Shown here in pieces: positions 19,127 through 28,372 of a DNA stretch of 64,000 nt. Source of the DNA: Betaproteobacteria bacterium (GTDB lineage: Bacteria > Pseudomonadota > Gammaproteobacteria > Burkholderiales > SG8-39); the NCBI GenBank assembly GCA_947478805.1, contig CANJXQ010000002.1, positions 25,729 through 89,728 on the forward strand. Reading direction: 5' to 3'. A program made the translations under genes and the position numbers. Below the pieces are notes generated by a model that saw only the letters and a list, made by a program, of their open reading frames with translations, did not search any database and was not told where the DNA came from. How positions within the stretch are numbered: position 1 is the first letter of the stretch; every line of letters begins with the position of its first letter.

Positions 19127-20983
19127 TCATGTCGTTGCAACCACACCGCGAAACTGGCATTTCAATTCGGCATCCAGCAGATCGATCCCGGTGATGCTGA
19201 GCTCCACGCGCGTGCCCGGAGGCGTTTCCGGCAACGACGGCACCCGGATCACCATCGGGACATTGGCGAGGCGCACCAGATTGTCCCGCAGCACTTCGCC
19301 GCTCGCAACGTCCAGGCCCTCCTGCAGGAACCAGCGCAGGCACCAGTAGTTCTCCATGCGACGCTGGAATTCGTCGTAGGCCGAGTAAGTTACCTCGAAA
19401 TCGGAGACCGCCGACAGCAGTTCCGAGGAGTTCTCACCGAAGGGAGCGGGCCTGCCTTCGACCAAGGCCAGCAGCTGCCACTGGTTCACGAGGTCGACGT
19501 AACGGCGCAGCGGCGAACTCGACCACGCGTAGTGACTCACGCCAAGGCCCTGGTGCGCGCCTGCGCCGGTGGTCATGCGCACCTTGCCATTGCCCTGTAC
19601 CCGGTACACGCCGGGCACGCCATTGTCGTCGAGGAGCTTTCCCCAGGTGCTGTTGGCGAGGATCATCAATTCGGCCACCAGCTTGTCGATGGGCTGGCCA
19701 CGACGGCGCACCACGATGTCGACATGCTCCCCATCGATGTTGAAGAGGTATTCCGCGCGCTCGGGCTGGTTCGGTTGCTTGCCACGCCCGGCCTCCAGCG
19801 CCAGGGCAAAGCGCCACAGGAAATGCAACTCAGTCGCGTAGGGTACGTCGTCGGGGACCCGGCCCTCGGGAAACGCCTCGTCCAGGCGCTCGGTGCCCTG
19901 GTGGCGAAGGTTGGCCGCGATCGGAACGCTCTCGATCACGGTGTGCCGGTTGAGAATTTCGAATCCTTCCTCGGCGACATCGAGGTAGAGCGACAGTGCC
20001 GGGCGCGCGCCGCCCTCGGCCAGCGAAAACACCTGGATTGCAGCCGGCGGCAGCATGGTGAGCTTCTGTCCCGGGAAATACACCGTCGACAATCGTGTCC
20101 GCGCAATGGCGTCGAGCGACGAGCCCGGCTCAAAGCCCAGGCCCGGGGCAGCAATGTGGATGCCGACACGCACGCGCCCTTCCCCGAGCGGCGTCACCGA
20201 GAAGGCATCATCGATTTCCGTGGTGCTCGCATCGTCCAGGCTGAAAGCGCTGACCGCGGCCAACGGCAGATTGGCCGGCAGGTTCGCATCGAGCTCCGGG
20301 GGAAATCCCGACCCCTTGGGGAAATGCTCGAACATGAAGCGACCGAGGTGGAAGTCGTGCGTGGAGGGCAAGGCCCCGCAACGCTCAAGCAACCGCGCCG
20401 GAGTCAGTCCTGCATCGATGCAGGCCTTTTCGAGCGCCTTGGTCTCCGGCTTGTTGCGATCGGGCTTGTACAACAGTTCGGGCAACAGGGGCCGAAATGA
20501 CTCGGGCAAGCGGTTGGCCAGCAGGTCGGCGGTCCAGGATTCGATCTGCTCCTGCACCTTGCGCTTTTTTTCCAGGCCGGCCAGCGCCGCCTGCAAGGTT
20601 TCGGCGGGCGCTGCGCGGTAGCGCCCCTTGCCCTTGCGGTAGAAGTACATGGGGGCCGAATGCAGTTTCAGCAGGATGCCGGCGGCTTCCGCAGCCGCCG
20701 GTTCGTGGCCGCAATACTCGCGTGCCATGTCGGTAAACACGAATTCGTCCGCAAACACCGCGCCGGAACATTCCCACAGGAACCCGGTGTCGATCTCGGC
20801 GGCGCGCGACTCGGCATCACGCATCAACTCGGCGGCCCCGGGATTTTCAAAGCGCAGCAGCACCGCGTTGGTTTTCACCTTGCTGCGCTTGCCATGCGGC
20901 GCCTCGATCTGCAGGGCGCTGTCGGTTGCAGCGAGCACCGTACCAACCTTGAATCCGCCGTCTTCTTCGTAGAGTACGTGCAT
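19127..20983 (-). CDS. RNB-domain ribonuclease (RNase II/VacB family)
   Basis: 3'-5' exoribonuclease-type protein of 618 aa. The RNB catalytic domain begins around residue 240; SLDDASTTEIDDAFSV (about residues 248-263) carries the cluster of Asp residues that bind Mg2+, and YAWSSSPLRRYVDLVNQWQL near the C-terminal third is the RNA-binding/catalytic Arg segment. The N-terminal 200 residues are unlike the cold-shock domains of RNase R and are the type seen in a short betaproteobacterial subfamily. The frame is open to 21223 but the ATG at 20983 (MHVLYEEDGG) is the conserved start. First gene of the group that continues with the TonB-like gene. Confidence 0.9.
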   Translation of the reverse strand: MHVLYEEDGGFKVGTVLAATDSALQIEAPHGKRSKVKTNAVLLRFENPGAAELMRDAESRAAEIDTGFLWECSGAVFADEFVFTDMAREYCGHEPAAAEAAGILLKLHSAPMYFYRKGKGRYRAAPAETLQAALAGLEKKRKVQEQIESWTADLLANRLPESFRPLLPELLYKPDRNKPETKALEKACIDAGLTPARLLERCGALPSTHDFHLGRFMFEHFPKGSGFPPELDANLPANLPLAAVSAFSLDDASTTEIDDAFSVTPLGEGRVRVGIHIAAPGLGFEPGSSLDAIARTRLSTVYFPGQKLTMLPPAAIQVFSLAEGGARPALSLYLDVAEEGFEILNRHTVIESVPIAANLRHQGTERLDEAFPEGRVPDDVPYATELHFLWRFALALEAGRGKQPNQPERAEYLFNIDGEHVDIVVRRRGQPIDKLVAELMILANSTWGKLLDDNGVPGVYRVQGNGKVRMTTGAGAHQGLGVSHYAWSSSPLRRYVDLVNQWQLLALVEGRPAPFGENSSELLSAVSDFEVTYSAYDEFQRRMENYWCLRWFLQEGLDVASGEVLRDNLVRLANVPMVIRVPSLPETPPGTRVELSITGIDLLDAELKCQFRGVVATT

Positions 20984-21217
20984 GGGCTCGCGAGAAAAAG
21001 AAACCGGTTTCGGATGCCGCCCCGGACATGCGGCAGGACCTGCACGATTCCAGGATGTTGAACGGACTGGGGATGGGCGATGCGCGGGGCCGTTCCAGCG
21101 CGGCGCAATTATATCCCGCCGCCATCGCACTTTCGCCCTTGCGCACCCTGGTACTTCCGGTTGCGCGGTCGCGATGCAGCGTGTCTGAAAGGTCAGTTCG
21201 CAATTGGGGGCGCAGTG

Positions 21218-21250
21218 ACGCAACTGAGACGCAACTGAGACGCAACTGAG
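21218..21250. repeat. Three tandem copies of an 11-bp unit
   Basis: The unit acgcaactgag is repeated three times without change between yqiA and the RNase II-like gene. It lies in untranslated sequence; no function is visible. Confidence 0.9.
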
Positions 21251-21301
21251 CCCCTCGAATGCCCTCCCATCGGAGGCGTGTCGGTCATTCCGAACCGGCG
21301 T

Positions 21302-21877
21302 CTACGGGGTGAATCCTGCAAAGCGAAGGATCAGCTCCACATGCTGCGAAAAGCTGCGGAATTGGTGGTCGCCACCTTCGACCACCACCTGTTGCGCGCC
21401 GGCATAGTGTTGCAGGGCGACGCGATAGTCGAGTACTTCATCCCCGGTTTCAAGCAAGAGCAGGTAACGCGAGGGAGTGACGGTTTCGCAGTAGAGGCCT
21501 TGCCATTGTCGCAGGTGGTCTTCGGTCAACTGATAGGCCTTCCCCGTGTACAGGTTCTGCTGCGGACCCAGGTAGGCACGCAGACCCACATGCGGCAGTA
21601 CCGCCGGGTTGATCAGCACGGCACGGCAGGCATGTTTTTCCGCGAGCCAGGTGGCGTAGAAACCGCCCAGTGAACTGCCGACCAGCGTGACCTGCCCGCC
21701 GGCCCCGGCCATTTCAGCTTCGATCAACGCAATGGCGTCGAGCGGCGCGGGGGGCAGTTCCGGGCAGGCGTAACGATCGCGCTCCCCGCGCGCGGCCAAC
21801 ACGTCGCCAAGATGGCGCGCCTTGGTCGACTGGGGCGAGGAATTGAACCCATGCAGATAGATGATGCGCGTGCTCAT
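21302..21877 (-). CDS. yqiA: YqiA/YcfP-family alpha/beta-fold esterase
   Basis: Small alpha/beta hydrolase of 191 aa. IIYLHGFNSSPQSTKA at the N-terminus forms the oxyanion region, VGSSLGGFYATWLAE carries the nucleophile Ser (GxSxG), LLLETGDEVLDY the Asp and VEGGDHQFRSFSQH the catalytic His. The family hydrolyses short acyl esters in vitro; the physiological substrate is unknown. It is 31 bp downstream of mpl on the same strand. Confidence 0.9.
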   Translation of the reverse strand: MSTRIIYLHGFNSSPQSTKARHLGDVLAARGERDRYACPELPPAPLDAIALIEAEMAGAGGQVTLVGSSLGGFYATWLAEKHACRAVLINPAVLPHVGLRAYLGPQQNLYTGKAYQLTEDHLRQWQGLYCETVTPSRYLLLLETGDEVLDYRVALQHYAGAQQVVVEGGDHQFRSFSQHVELILRFAGFTP

Positions 21878-21908
21878 TCGGCGGATCCGCCCTCGGCCGG
21901 CAGCGCGA

Positions 21909-23279
21909 TCAGCGCTGCGTGCCCGGTGTCGGCGCCCGCGCGTTGAGCGCCGCCAGGAGTTTGGCGTGCAGGCCGCCGAAGCTGCCGTTGGACATGGCTA
22001 GGATATGGTCGCCTGCGCGGGACTCTGAAGCCAGGGCAGCGATCAATGTCTCGAGATCGGCGTGGCAGGTTACCTTGCTCCCCAGCGGCGCCAGCGCCGC
22101 TGGGGCGTCCCATTCCAGCCCACCGGTGTAGCAATGAACGCGATCTGCAGCGGTCAGGCTCGCGGCAAGGAGATCCTTCATGACGCCACGCTTCATGGTA
22201 TTGGAGCGCGGCTCGAGCACGGCAACCAGGCGGGCGTTACCCACCTTGCTGCGCAATCCTGCAATCGTCGTTGCGATCGCCGTCGGGTGGTGGGCAAAAT
22301 CGTCGTACACCGTGACGCCGCCGACGATCCCCCTCACCTCCATGCGTCGCTTGACGTTGCGGAACGAAGACAATGCCGCAATCGCGGTTTCAGGCGCCAC
22401 CCCGGCATGTCGCGCCGCCGCGATCGCGGCCAGCGCGTTCATCCGGTTGTGCTCGCCAAGCAGGTCCCAGCAGACCCGGCCGAGGGAGCGTTCTTTTAGA
22501 TGAACGTCGAACTCGGTTGGGCTCCTTACTTGCGCCCGCCAACCCGAATTTGCGCCAAACCGCTCTATGGGCGTCCAGCACCCCCGCTCCAGAACACGCT
22601 CCAGGGATGGCTCCTGGCCATTTGACACGATAAGGCCCGTTCGAGGCACGATACGAACAAAATGATGAAATTGGGTCTCGATAGCAGCCAGATCAGGGAA
22701 GATGTCTGCATGATCGAACTCGAGGTTGTTCAAAACGGCGGTGCGAGCGCCGTAATGCACAAATTTTGATCGTTTGTCGAAAAATGCAGTGTCGTATTCG
22801 TCAGCCTCGATCACGAAATGAGGGCGGTCCGTAAGCCGCGCAGAGACCCCGAAGTTCTCCGGCACCCCTCCAATCAGGAATCCTGGCGATTGGCCAGCAG
22901 CCTCCAGGATCCAGGCAAGCATGGATGACGTGCTTGTTTTGCCATGGGTTCCTGCGACAGCTAGCACCCACTTACCTTGAAGAATATTGTTCGCCAGCCA
23001 CTGCGGACCGGAGACGTAAGGCAGGCCGCGATCAAGGATTGCTTCCATCAAGGGCGTGCCACGTTTCACCACGTTCCCGATGACCCACAGGTCCGGCGCC
23101 ATTGCTAGCTGCGCCTCCTCGAACCCCTCCACCAGTTCGATGCCTTCCCGTTCCAACTGGGTACTCATCGGTGGATAGACGTTGGCGTCACACCCCGTTA
23201 CCCGGTGGCCTGCGGCGCGAGCGAGCAACGCCAGCCCCCCCATGAAGGTCCCACAGATGCCTAGGATGTGAATATGCAC
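21909..23279 (-). CDS. mpl: UDP-N-acetylmuramate:tripeptide ligase Mpl
   Basis: Cytosolic peptidoglycan-recycling ligase that joins the salvaged L-Ala-gamma-D-Glu-meso-DAP tripeptide to UDP-MurNAc; 456 aa. MHIHILGICGTFMGGLALLA is the Mpl-type Mur N-terminus, VAGTHGKTSTSSMLAWIL is the ATP-binding loop, FVIEADEYDTAFFDKRSKF and NNLEFDHADIFPD are diagnostic for Mpl over MurC, and VYDDFAHHPTAI marks the C-terminal domain. The upstream 320 bp are AT-rich and separate it from a divergent nucleotidyltransferase gene. Confidence 0.96.
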   Translation of the reverse strand: MHIHILGICGTFMGGLALLARAAGHRVTGCDANVYPPMSTQLEREGIELVEGFEEAQLAMAPDLWVIGNVVKRGTPLMEAILDRGLPYVSGPQWLANNILQGKWVLAVAGTHGKTSTSSMLAWILEAAGQSPGFLIGGVPENFGVSARLTDRPHFVIEADEYDTAFFDKRSKFVHYGARTAVLNNLEFDHADIFPDLAAIETQFHHFVRIVPRTGLIVSNGQEPSLERVLERGCWTPIERFGANSGWRAQVRSPTEFDVHLKERSLGRVCWDLLGEHNRMNALAAIAAARHAGVAPETAIAALSSFRNVKRRMEVRGIVGGVTVYDDFAHHPTAIATTIAGLRSKVGNARLVAVLEPRSNTMKRGVMKDLLAASLTAADRVHCYTGGLEWDAPAALAPLGSKVTCHADLETLIAALASESRAGDHILAMSNGSFGGLHAKLLAALNARAPTPGTQR

Positions 23280-23601
23280 CGAAAAATCTTCTTTATGTCT
23301 TTATCTATATCGAAAATAGTTCTATTTTCTTCTAACTTAGCGAATTTCGTCTTCTTGAATTCCCGCTGGACTGTTCAGGTCCGCCTGTGTCTGCCGGTTC
23401 TCCGACAAGGTGTGCCAAGGCGCGCCTTCATCTGCCGTTTCTCCGAAAGAATGACTAACGGGAGCATGCAACCGAAGGTTGCTGGTGACAGCCTGTTAGA
23501 ATTTTAGCCTACTTCCCTGGCCCGACATGGAACGGCCCCTGTGCCGCTATACCTCGTCTGTCGAGCAGCCGCCGAGCTGGATGCAACCGACACCAAGCGC
23601 C
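23280..23601. other. Divergent intergenic region between mpl and the nucleotidyltransferase gene
   Basis: About 320 bp that are clearly more AT-rich than the surroundings near mpl (runs such as tctatatcgaaaatag). It must hold the promoters for mpl and for the plus-strand group starting at 23602. No convincing -35/-10 pair or hairpin was identified. In-frame codons run upstream of 23602 to 23527 but do not resemble the protein family. Confidence 0.6.
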
Positions 23602-24222
23602 ATGCCCAAAGAGAACCGACAAAAACTCCAGTTGATGCGCGCCCGAATTGCGGCAGCCGCGGCGCGACTCATGGCCGAAGACGGCATCGACGACTACGCG
23701 CTGGCCAAGCGCAAGGCGGCGCGACAACTGGGGGCCGCCTCCACGCACGCCTTGCCGGACAATTCCGAGATCGAAGACGCGTTGCGCAGCTACCAGTCCT
23801 TGTACCAGGGCGAGGAACAGCGCGAGCGCATCGGCTTGCTCCGGGAACTTGCCCTGGATGCGATGCAAGCCTTTGCGGACTTCCGTCCCTACCTGTGTGG
23901 ATCGATACTCAATGGCACCGCCGGTCGCTATAGCGATATCGACTTGCAACTGTTCACGGACGACGCCAAGTTGGTGGAACTGTTTCTGCTGAATCGCAAG
24001 CTCTCCTACGAGGTGGTCGATGAACGCCGACGCGTTGGCGACCAGGTGCGCGACATTCCGGTGCTTCGCCTCGACTGGGAGGGGGTCGCCCTCAACCTGG
24101 CCGTGTACCCATCCAAGAACGAACGCGTCGCCTTGCGCAACGTGTCCGGCGATCGGGTGATCGAACGCGCCGACATCGATGCCGTGAGCGAACTCCTAGC
24201 CGCGGACTGGACGGCAAAGTGA
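23602..24222 (+). CDS. Nucleotidyltransferase-fold protein
   Basis: 206-aa protein with a central nucleotidyltransferase core. LCGSILNGTAGRYSDIDLQLF (about residues 96-116) has the GS-x8-D-x-D pattern that binds metal and nucleotide, and DIPVLRLDWEGVALNLAVY supplies the third acidic strand. The N-terminal 70 residues are helical and basic (KRKAARQLGA) and may bind nucleic acid. The substrate is not recognisable; it could modify tRNA, a protein or a small molecule. The ATG at 23602 (MPKENRQKLQLM) is preferred. The stop overlaps the start of the TlpA-like gene (GTGA), so the two are coupled; betaproteobacteria often carry this gene between mpl and tlpA-like genes. Confidence 0.75.
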   Translation: MPKENRQKLQLMRARIAAAAARLMAEDGIDDYALAKRKAARQLGAASTHALPDNSEIEDALRSYQSLYQGEEQRERIGLLRELALDAMQAFADFRPYLCGSILNGTAGRYSDIDLQLFTDDAKLVELFLLNRKLSYEVVDERRRVGDQVRDIPVLRLDWEGVALNLAVYPSKNERVALRNVSGDRVIERADIDAVSELLAADWTAK

Positions 24223-24755
24223 ATCGCGGACGCCGCGCGGCAATCCTTGGGCTGGCGGCCATGGCAGCCGGCGCAGCGGGTTATGCGCTGCAGCGCGTCT
24301 GGCGCGCCGGCCTAACGGACGGGCATGCCTCGGCCGCAGCCTTGATGCGCTTGAGCCTCTTGGACGTGGCGGGGAAATCGCAGGCCCTGTCCCAATGGAG
24401 CAGCCGGCTGCTTCTGGTCAATTTCTGGGCCACTTGGTGCGAGCCCTGCCGCGAGGAAATCCCGGCATTGATTCGTGCCCAAAAGATTTTCGTTGGGAAA
24501 AATCTTCAAACAGTCGGTATCGCCATCGATTCGGTAGATAAAGTTTCGGAATTTTCGACAAAATACGGAATTAACTATCCTGTGCTGATGGGCGGTTTAG
24601 AGTCGATTGACCTGACGCGTCAATTGGGCAATCGCGCCGGGGCTTTGCCATTCACCGTACTGGTTTCGCCGCAAGGTGAGCTGCTGGCATCGCATTTGGG
24701 CGCACTCAACGACACTTCCTTGGAACAGTACCTGCAGCCTCACCTGGCCAGCTAG
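24219..24755 (+). CDS. TlpA/ResA-type membrane-anchored thioredoxin
   Basis: 178-aa periplasmic thiol-disulfide protein. A Tat-like or signal-anchor N-terminus (NRGRRAAILGLAAMAAGAAG) is followed by a thioredoxin fold with the redox motif FWATWCEPCREEIP near residue 70 and a cis-Pro loop GALPFTVLVSPQG. It starts at a GTG that overlaps the preceding stop. Sequence composition falls in AT content towards aroQ. The partner protein is not known; such proteins often serve cytochrome c maturation. Confidence 0.88.
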   Translation: MNRGRRAAILGLAAMAAGAAGYALQRVWRAGLTDGHASAAALMRLSLLDVAGKSQALSQWSSRLLLVNFWATWCEPCREEIPALIRAQKIFVGKNLQTVGIAIDSVDKVSEFSTKYGINYPVLMGGLESIDLTRQLGNRAGALPFTVLVSPQGELLASHLGALNDTSLEQYLQPHLAS

Positions 24756-24842
24756 GTTTTGGCGGATTGAAGTGGCATTCCCTGCCTATTACTGTCGCTA
24801 AAATTGGACAAATAGCCTTGAATTGCGGCAAACTTGCGCCCT

Positions 24843-25331
24843 ATGACCTCGACAAAACCCCTTGACCGCGGCTCGACGGCACGTAAAGTCAGCCTGCGTA
24901 CCGTATTGGTCTTGCACGGCCCCAATCTGAACTTGCTCGGAACACGCGAGCCTGAGATCTACGGCACGGAAACACTGGACGAGATCAACCAGCGCTTGGT
25001 GCGCTTGGCCAAAGGCTTTGGCGCAGTGGTTGAATCCTTCCAGAGCAATCACGAAGGCGCACTGATTGAGCGCGTACATGCAGCGAAAACGCAGCGTATT
25101 GCGCACATCATCATCAATCCTGCTGGCCTGACGCACACCAGCGTATCGCTCCGGGACGCCTTGGCCGGCGTGGCAATCCCGTTTATCGAAGTGCACTTGT
25201 CAAACATTCATCGGCGCGAGCCGTTTCGCCATCATTCCTATTTTTCCGATCTGGCGGTCGGAACCATTTGCGGACTCGGCAGCCGGGGTTACGACCTCGC
25301 GCTACAGTCGGTATTGCAACCCGACAATTGA
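24843..25331 (+). CDS. aroQ: 3-dehydroquinate dehydratase, type II (AroQ)
   Basis: Shikimate-pathway enzyme of 162 aa forming a dodecamer and removing water from 3-dehydroquinate. [18 protein letters not shown] contains the catalytic Tyr-loop Arg region, [14 protein letters not shown] the Glu, [18 protein letters not shown] the substrate Asn and [17 protein letters not shown] the catalytic His. The N-terminus is about 15 residues longer than usual; an internal start cannot be excluded. Upstream of accB by 60 bp in the common betaproteobacterial order. Confidence 0.96.
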   Translation: MTSTKPLDRGSTARKVSLRTVLVLHGPNLNLLGTREPEIYGTETLDEINQRLVRLAKGFGAVVESFQSNHEGALIERVHAAKTQRIAHIIINPAGLTHTSVSLRDALAGVAIPFIEVHLSNIHRREPFRHHSYFSDLAVGTICGLGSRGYDLALQSVLQPDN

Positions 25332-25391
25332 CCGCCGGCTTGCGGGGGCGGTCGATGCGCCCGTCCGCACCACGGCAAGGAGCTGTTCAGC

Positions 25392-25850
25392 ATGGATCTG
25401 AGAAAACTCAAGAAACTGATCGACCTGGTAGAGGAGTCCGGCATTGCCGAACTCGAAGTGACCGAGGGCGAAGAAAAAGTACGCATCGTCAAGAGCGGTC
25501 GCATTGCCAGTGATACCGCGGTGATGCTCGCAGCAGCGGCACCCGCCGTGCCATTGGCAGCGCCCGCCCCGGTGGCCGCTGCACCCGCTGTGCCTGCCGC
25601 ACCAGCGCAACCCGACGGGCAGGAGCTCAAATCCCCCATGGTCGGCACCTTCTATCGTTCAGCATCGCCCGGTGCCAAGCCTTTCGTCGAGGTTGGCGAC
25701 ACGGTGAAGAAAGGCCAGACCGTTTGCATCATCGAGGCCATGAAGCTGATGAACGAGATTGAGGCCGACCACGACGGCGTGGTCAAGGCGGTCCTGGTCG
25801 AGAACGGCCAGCCGGTCGAGTACGGCGAACCGCTGCTGATCATTGGCTAG
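25392..25850 (+). CDS. accB: Biotin carboxyl carrier protein of acetyl-CoA carboxylase
   Basis: 152-aa carrier subunit that shuttles carboxyl-biotin between AccC and AccAD. An N-terminal oligomerisation segment ([20 protein letters not shown]) and an Ala/Pro linker precede the biotinyl domain, whose target Lys lies in [12 protein letters not shown] (Lys118). GAGGAG-like sequence (aaggagctgttcagc) precedes the ATG. It is followed by a 167-bp gap with a short tandem repeat and then accC. Confidence 0.97.
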   Translation: MDLRKLKKLIDLVEESGIAELEVTEGEEKVRIVKSGRIASDTAVMLAAAAPAVPLAAPAPVAAAPAVPAAPAQPDGQELKSPMVGTFYRSASPGAKPFVEVGDTVKKGQTVCIIEAMKLMNEIEADHDGVVKAVLVENGQPVEYGEPLLIIG

Positions 25851-25879
25851 CGGGTCGGCGGCAGACTGGCGTGCCTGTT

Positions 25880-25924
25880 CAGTTGTCAATTCAGCAGTTG
25901 TCAATTCAGCAGTTGTCCATTCGG
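25880..25924. repeat. Three tandem copies of a 15-bp unit between accB and accC
   Basis: Two exact copies of cagttgtcaattcag followed by a third with three changes. It lies in the accB-accC spacer. No hairpin is formed by a single unit; it may be a replication-slippage product. Confidence 0.85.
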
Positions 25925-26017
25925 CTGTTCAGGCGACCGCTCGCGCCGGGCAATCCGGCCGTGCCGACAACGCCCTGCGTCTAAACAGAACATTCACATA
26001 ACCGGCCCCCAATGCCC

Positions 26018-27382
26018 ATGTTCCAGAAGATTCTCATTGCCAACCGCGGCGAAATCGCCTTGCGCATCCAGCGCGCCTGCCGCGACCTGGGAATTCGCAC
26101 CGTGGTGGTCCACTCCGAGGCCGACAGCGAAGCGAAATACGTCAAGCTCGCCGACGAATCGGTTTGCATCGGCCCCGCGGCCTCCAGCCTCAGTTACCTC
26201 AATATCCCGGCCATCATCAGCGCCGCCGAAGTCACCGACGCCGAGGCCATCCACCCGGGCTACGGGTTCCTGTCCGAGAACGCCGATTTCGCCGAGCGCG
26301 TGGAGAAAAGCGGCTTCGTCTTCATCGGCCCGCGGCCCGACACCATCCGCCTGATGGGCGACAAGGTCAGCGCCAAGCAAACCATGATCAAGGCTGGCGT
26401 TCCCTGCGTGCCGGGCTCCGAGGGCGCCTTGCCGCCGGAGCCGGAAGAACTGATCAAGCTGGGCCGCAAGATCGGCTACCCGGTCATCGTCAAGGCCTCC
26501 GGCGGCGGCGGCGGGCGCGGCATGCGCGTGGTGCACACCGAAGCGGCGCTCAAGCACGCGGTCGCGCTCACCCGCAGCGAGGCGGAGGCGGCCTTCGGCA
26601 ACCCGATGCTCTACATGGAGAAATACCTGGAGAACCCGCGCCACATCGAGGTCCAGGTGCTGGCCGACGAGCACAAGAACGTGGTGTACCTGGGCGAGCG
26701 CGACTGTTCCATGCAGCGCCGCCACCAGAAAATCATGGAGGAGGCGCCGGCCCCGGACATCACGCCGCGCCTGCGGACGCGCATCGGCGATCGATGCGTC
26801 GAGGCCTGCAAGAAAATCGGCTATCGCGGCGCGGGAACCTTCGAATTCCTGTTCGAGAACGGCGAGTTCTATTTCATCGAGATGAACACCCGCCTGCAGG
26901 TCGAGCACCCGGTCACCGAAATGATCACCGGCATCGACATCGTGCAGCAGCAGATTCGCATCGCTGCCGGCGAGAAGCTGCCATTCCGCCAGCGCGACGT
27001 GCAATTTCGCGGCCACGCCGTCGAGTGCCGGATCAACGCGGAACACCCGTTCACGTTCGTGCCTTCGCCCGGCAAGATCACGTCTTACCACCCCCCGGGC
27101 GGGCCGGGGATCCGCGTGGACTCACACATCTACCAGGGCTATGCGGTTCCCCCGAACTACGATTCGATGATCGGCAAGATCATCGCCTATGGCGACGATC
27201 GCGACCAGGCCATCCGGCGCATGCGCATCGCGCTCTCGGAAATGGTGGTCGGCGGCATCCAGACCAACATCGCGCTGCACCAGGAACTGCTCAGCGACAA
27301 CCGTGTCATCAAGGGCGGGGTGAGCATCCATTACGTGGAGCAGCGGTTGGCGCAGCAGAAGAAGCAGCTCGCGGAAGGTTGA
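26018..27382 (+). CDS. accC: Biotin carboxylase subunit of acetyl-CoA carboxylase
   Basis: ATP-grasp enzyme of 454 aa that carboxylates the biotin on Acc[18 protein letters not shown] is the typical N-terminus, [15 protein letters not shown] the ATP-binding glycine loop, [18 protein letters not shown] and [17 protein letters not shown] the catalytic and metal sites. An in-frame ATG six bases upstream (26012) would add Met-Pro. The reading frame is complete. Confidence 0.97.
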   Translation: MFQKILIANRGEIALRIQRACRDLGIRTVVVHSEADSEAKYVKLADESVCIGPAASSLSYLNIPAIISAAEVTDAEAIHPGYGFLSENADFAERVEKSGFVFIGPRPDTIRLMGDKVSAKQTMIKAGVPCVPGSEGALPPEPEELIKLGRKIGYPVIVKASGGGGGRGMRVVHTEAALKHAVALTRSEAEAAFGNPMLYMEKYLENPRHIEVQVLADEHKNVVYLGERDCSMQRRHQKIMEEAPAPDITPRLRTRIGDRCVEACKKIGYRGAGTFEFLFENGEFYFIEMNTRLQVEHPVTEMITGIDIVQQQIRIAAGEKLPFRQRDVQFRGHAVECRINAEHPFTFVPSPGKITSYHPPGGPGIRVDSHIYQGYAVPPNYDSMIGKIIAYGDDRDQAIRRMRIALSEMVVGGIQTNIALHQELLSDNRVIKGGVSIHYVEQRLAQQKKQLAEG

Positions 27383-27398
27383 CCTTGGTCGGTCAGGA

Positions 27399-27439
27399 AC
27401 AAGGGGGGGGCGCCACCTTTGTAAATCCCCCCGACTTCA
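27399..27439. repeat. Hairpin-bearing 41-bp short repeat, copy 2
   Basis: Related to the 41-bp segment at 11200-11240: same length, shared acaaggggg start and ccccgact-tca end, about two thirds of positions equal without gaps. G-runs at 27403-27410 can pair with C-runs at 27427-27432. It lies 37 bp before the prmA start, in the accC-prmA spacer. Confidence 0.45.
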
Positions 27440-27475
27440 GGGAAGCCCCGTTGGAATATCCGAGGCGGGGCTTGC

Positions 27476-28372
27476 TTGTCGTTGAATAGCCTCGTCCTGG
27501 AGTTGGAAGCAAGCGACGCCATGGCCTTGTCGGATGCGCTGATGGAGGCGGGCGCACTGTCGGTGAGTGCGGAGGATGCGCAGGCCGGCACGCCTGAGGA
27601 AATCCCGATGTACGACGAATTCGACAGCGAGTTGCTCGATGCAGCCTTCTGGCCGCTGATGCGCCTGCGCGTGCTGATTGATGCAGGCACTCCGGTGCAG
27701 GACTTGCTGGCGAGGGCCGCTGCAGCCTGTGGCATGACGGCGGTACCGGACCACATCGTCGAGGCTGTCGATGACGCCGACTGGGTTCGCCGCACGCAGG
27801 CGCAGTTCTCGCCCATCAGGATTTCGCAACGCCTGTGGATCGTCCCGACCTGGCACCAGCCGCCCGACCCCTCGGCGATCAACATCGAACTGGATCCGGG
27901 CATTGCCTTCGGCACTGGCAGTCACCCCACCACCCAGTTATGCCTGCGCTGGCTGGATGCGCATGTTCAAGCCGGGCGGACGGTGCTCGACTATGGCTGC
28001 GGCTCCGGTATATTGGCCATTGCGGCAGCACGCCTTGGCGCCGGACGCACGCTGGGGGTGGATATCGATCCGGCAGCCGTGGCGGCTGCTCGCGACAATG
28101 CGCAGCGCAACCGGGTGCCCGGCGAGTTCATCGACGCCACTGCACCTTTTGACTTCGTCGCCGACCTGATCGTGGCCAATATTCTTTCCAACCCGCTCAA
28201 AGTGCTCGCTCCCATGCTGGCGTCGCACGCGCGAAGCGGCACCCGCATCGCGCTGTCCGGGGTATTGGTTCCCCAGGCCGATGAAGTGAGCGCGGCCTAC
28301 GCGCCCTGGTTCGATTTCGAACCGGGCGCCGAAGAAGAAGGCTGGGTATGCCTGTCGGGAACACGGCGGTGA
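27476..28372 (+). CDS. prmA: Ribosomal protein L11 methyltransferase PrmA
   Basis: SAM-dependent methyltransferase of 298 aa that trimethylates L11. An N-terminal L11-recognition domain (residues 1-110) is followed by the Rossmann domain: IELDPGIAFGTGSHPTTQLC, VLDYGCGSGILAIAAARLGA (SAM motif I) and DLIVANILSNPL (motif IV). No ATG or GTG lies between the in-frame TAA at 27422 and the conserved N-terminus; TTG at 27476 or 27482 must be used. The last 25 bases overlap the DUF3426 gene. Confidence 0.93.
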   Translation: MSLNSLVLELEASDAMALSDALMEAGALSVSAEDAQAGTPEEIPMYDEFDSELLDAAFWPLMRLRVLIDAGTPVQDLLARAAAACGMTAVPDHIVEAVDDADWVRRTQAQFSPIRISQRLWIVPTWHQPPDPSAINIELDPGIAFGTGSHPTTQLCLRWLDAHVQAGRTVLDYGCGSGILAIAAARLGAGRTLGVDIDPAAVAAARDNAQRNRVPGEFIDATAPFDFVADLIVANILSNPLKVLAPMLASHARSGTRIALSGVLVPQADEVSAAYAPWFDFEPGAEEEGWVCLSGTRR

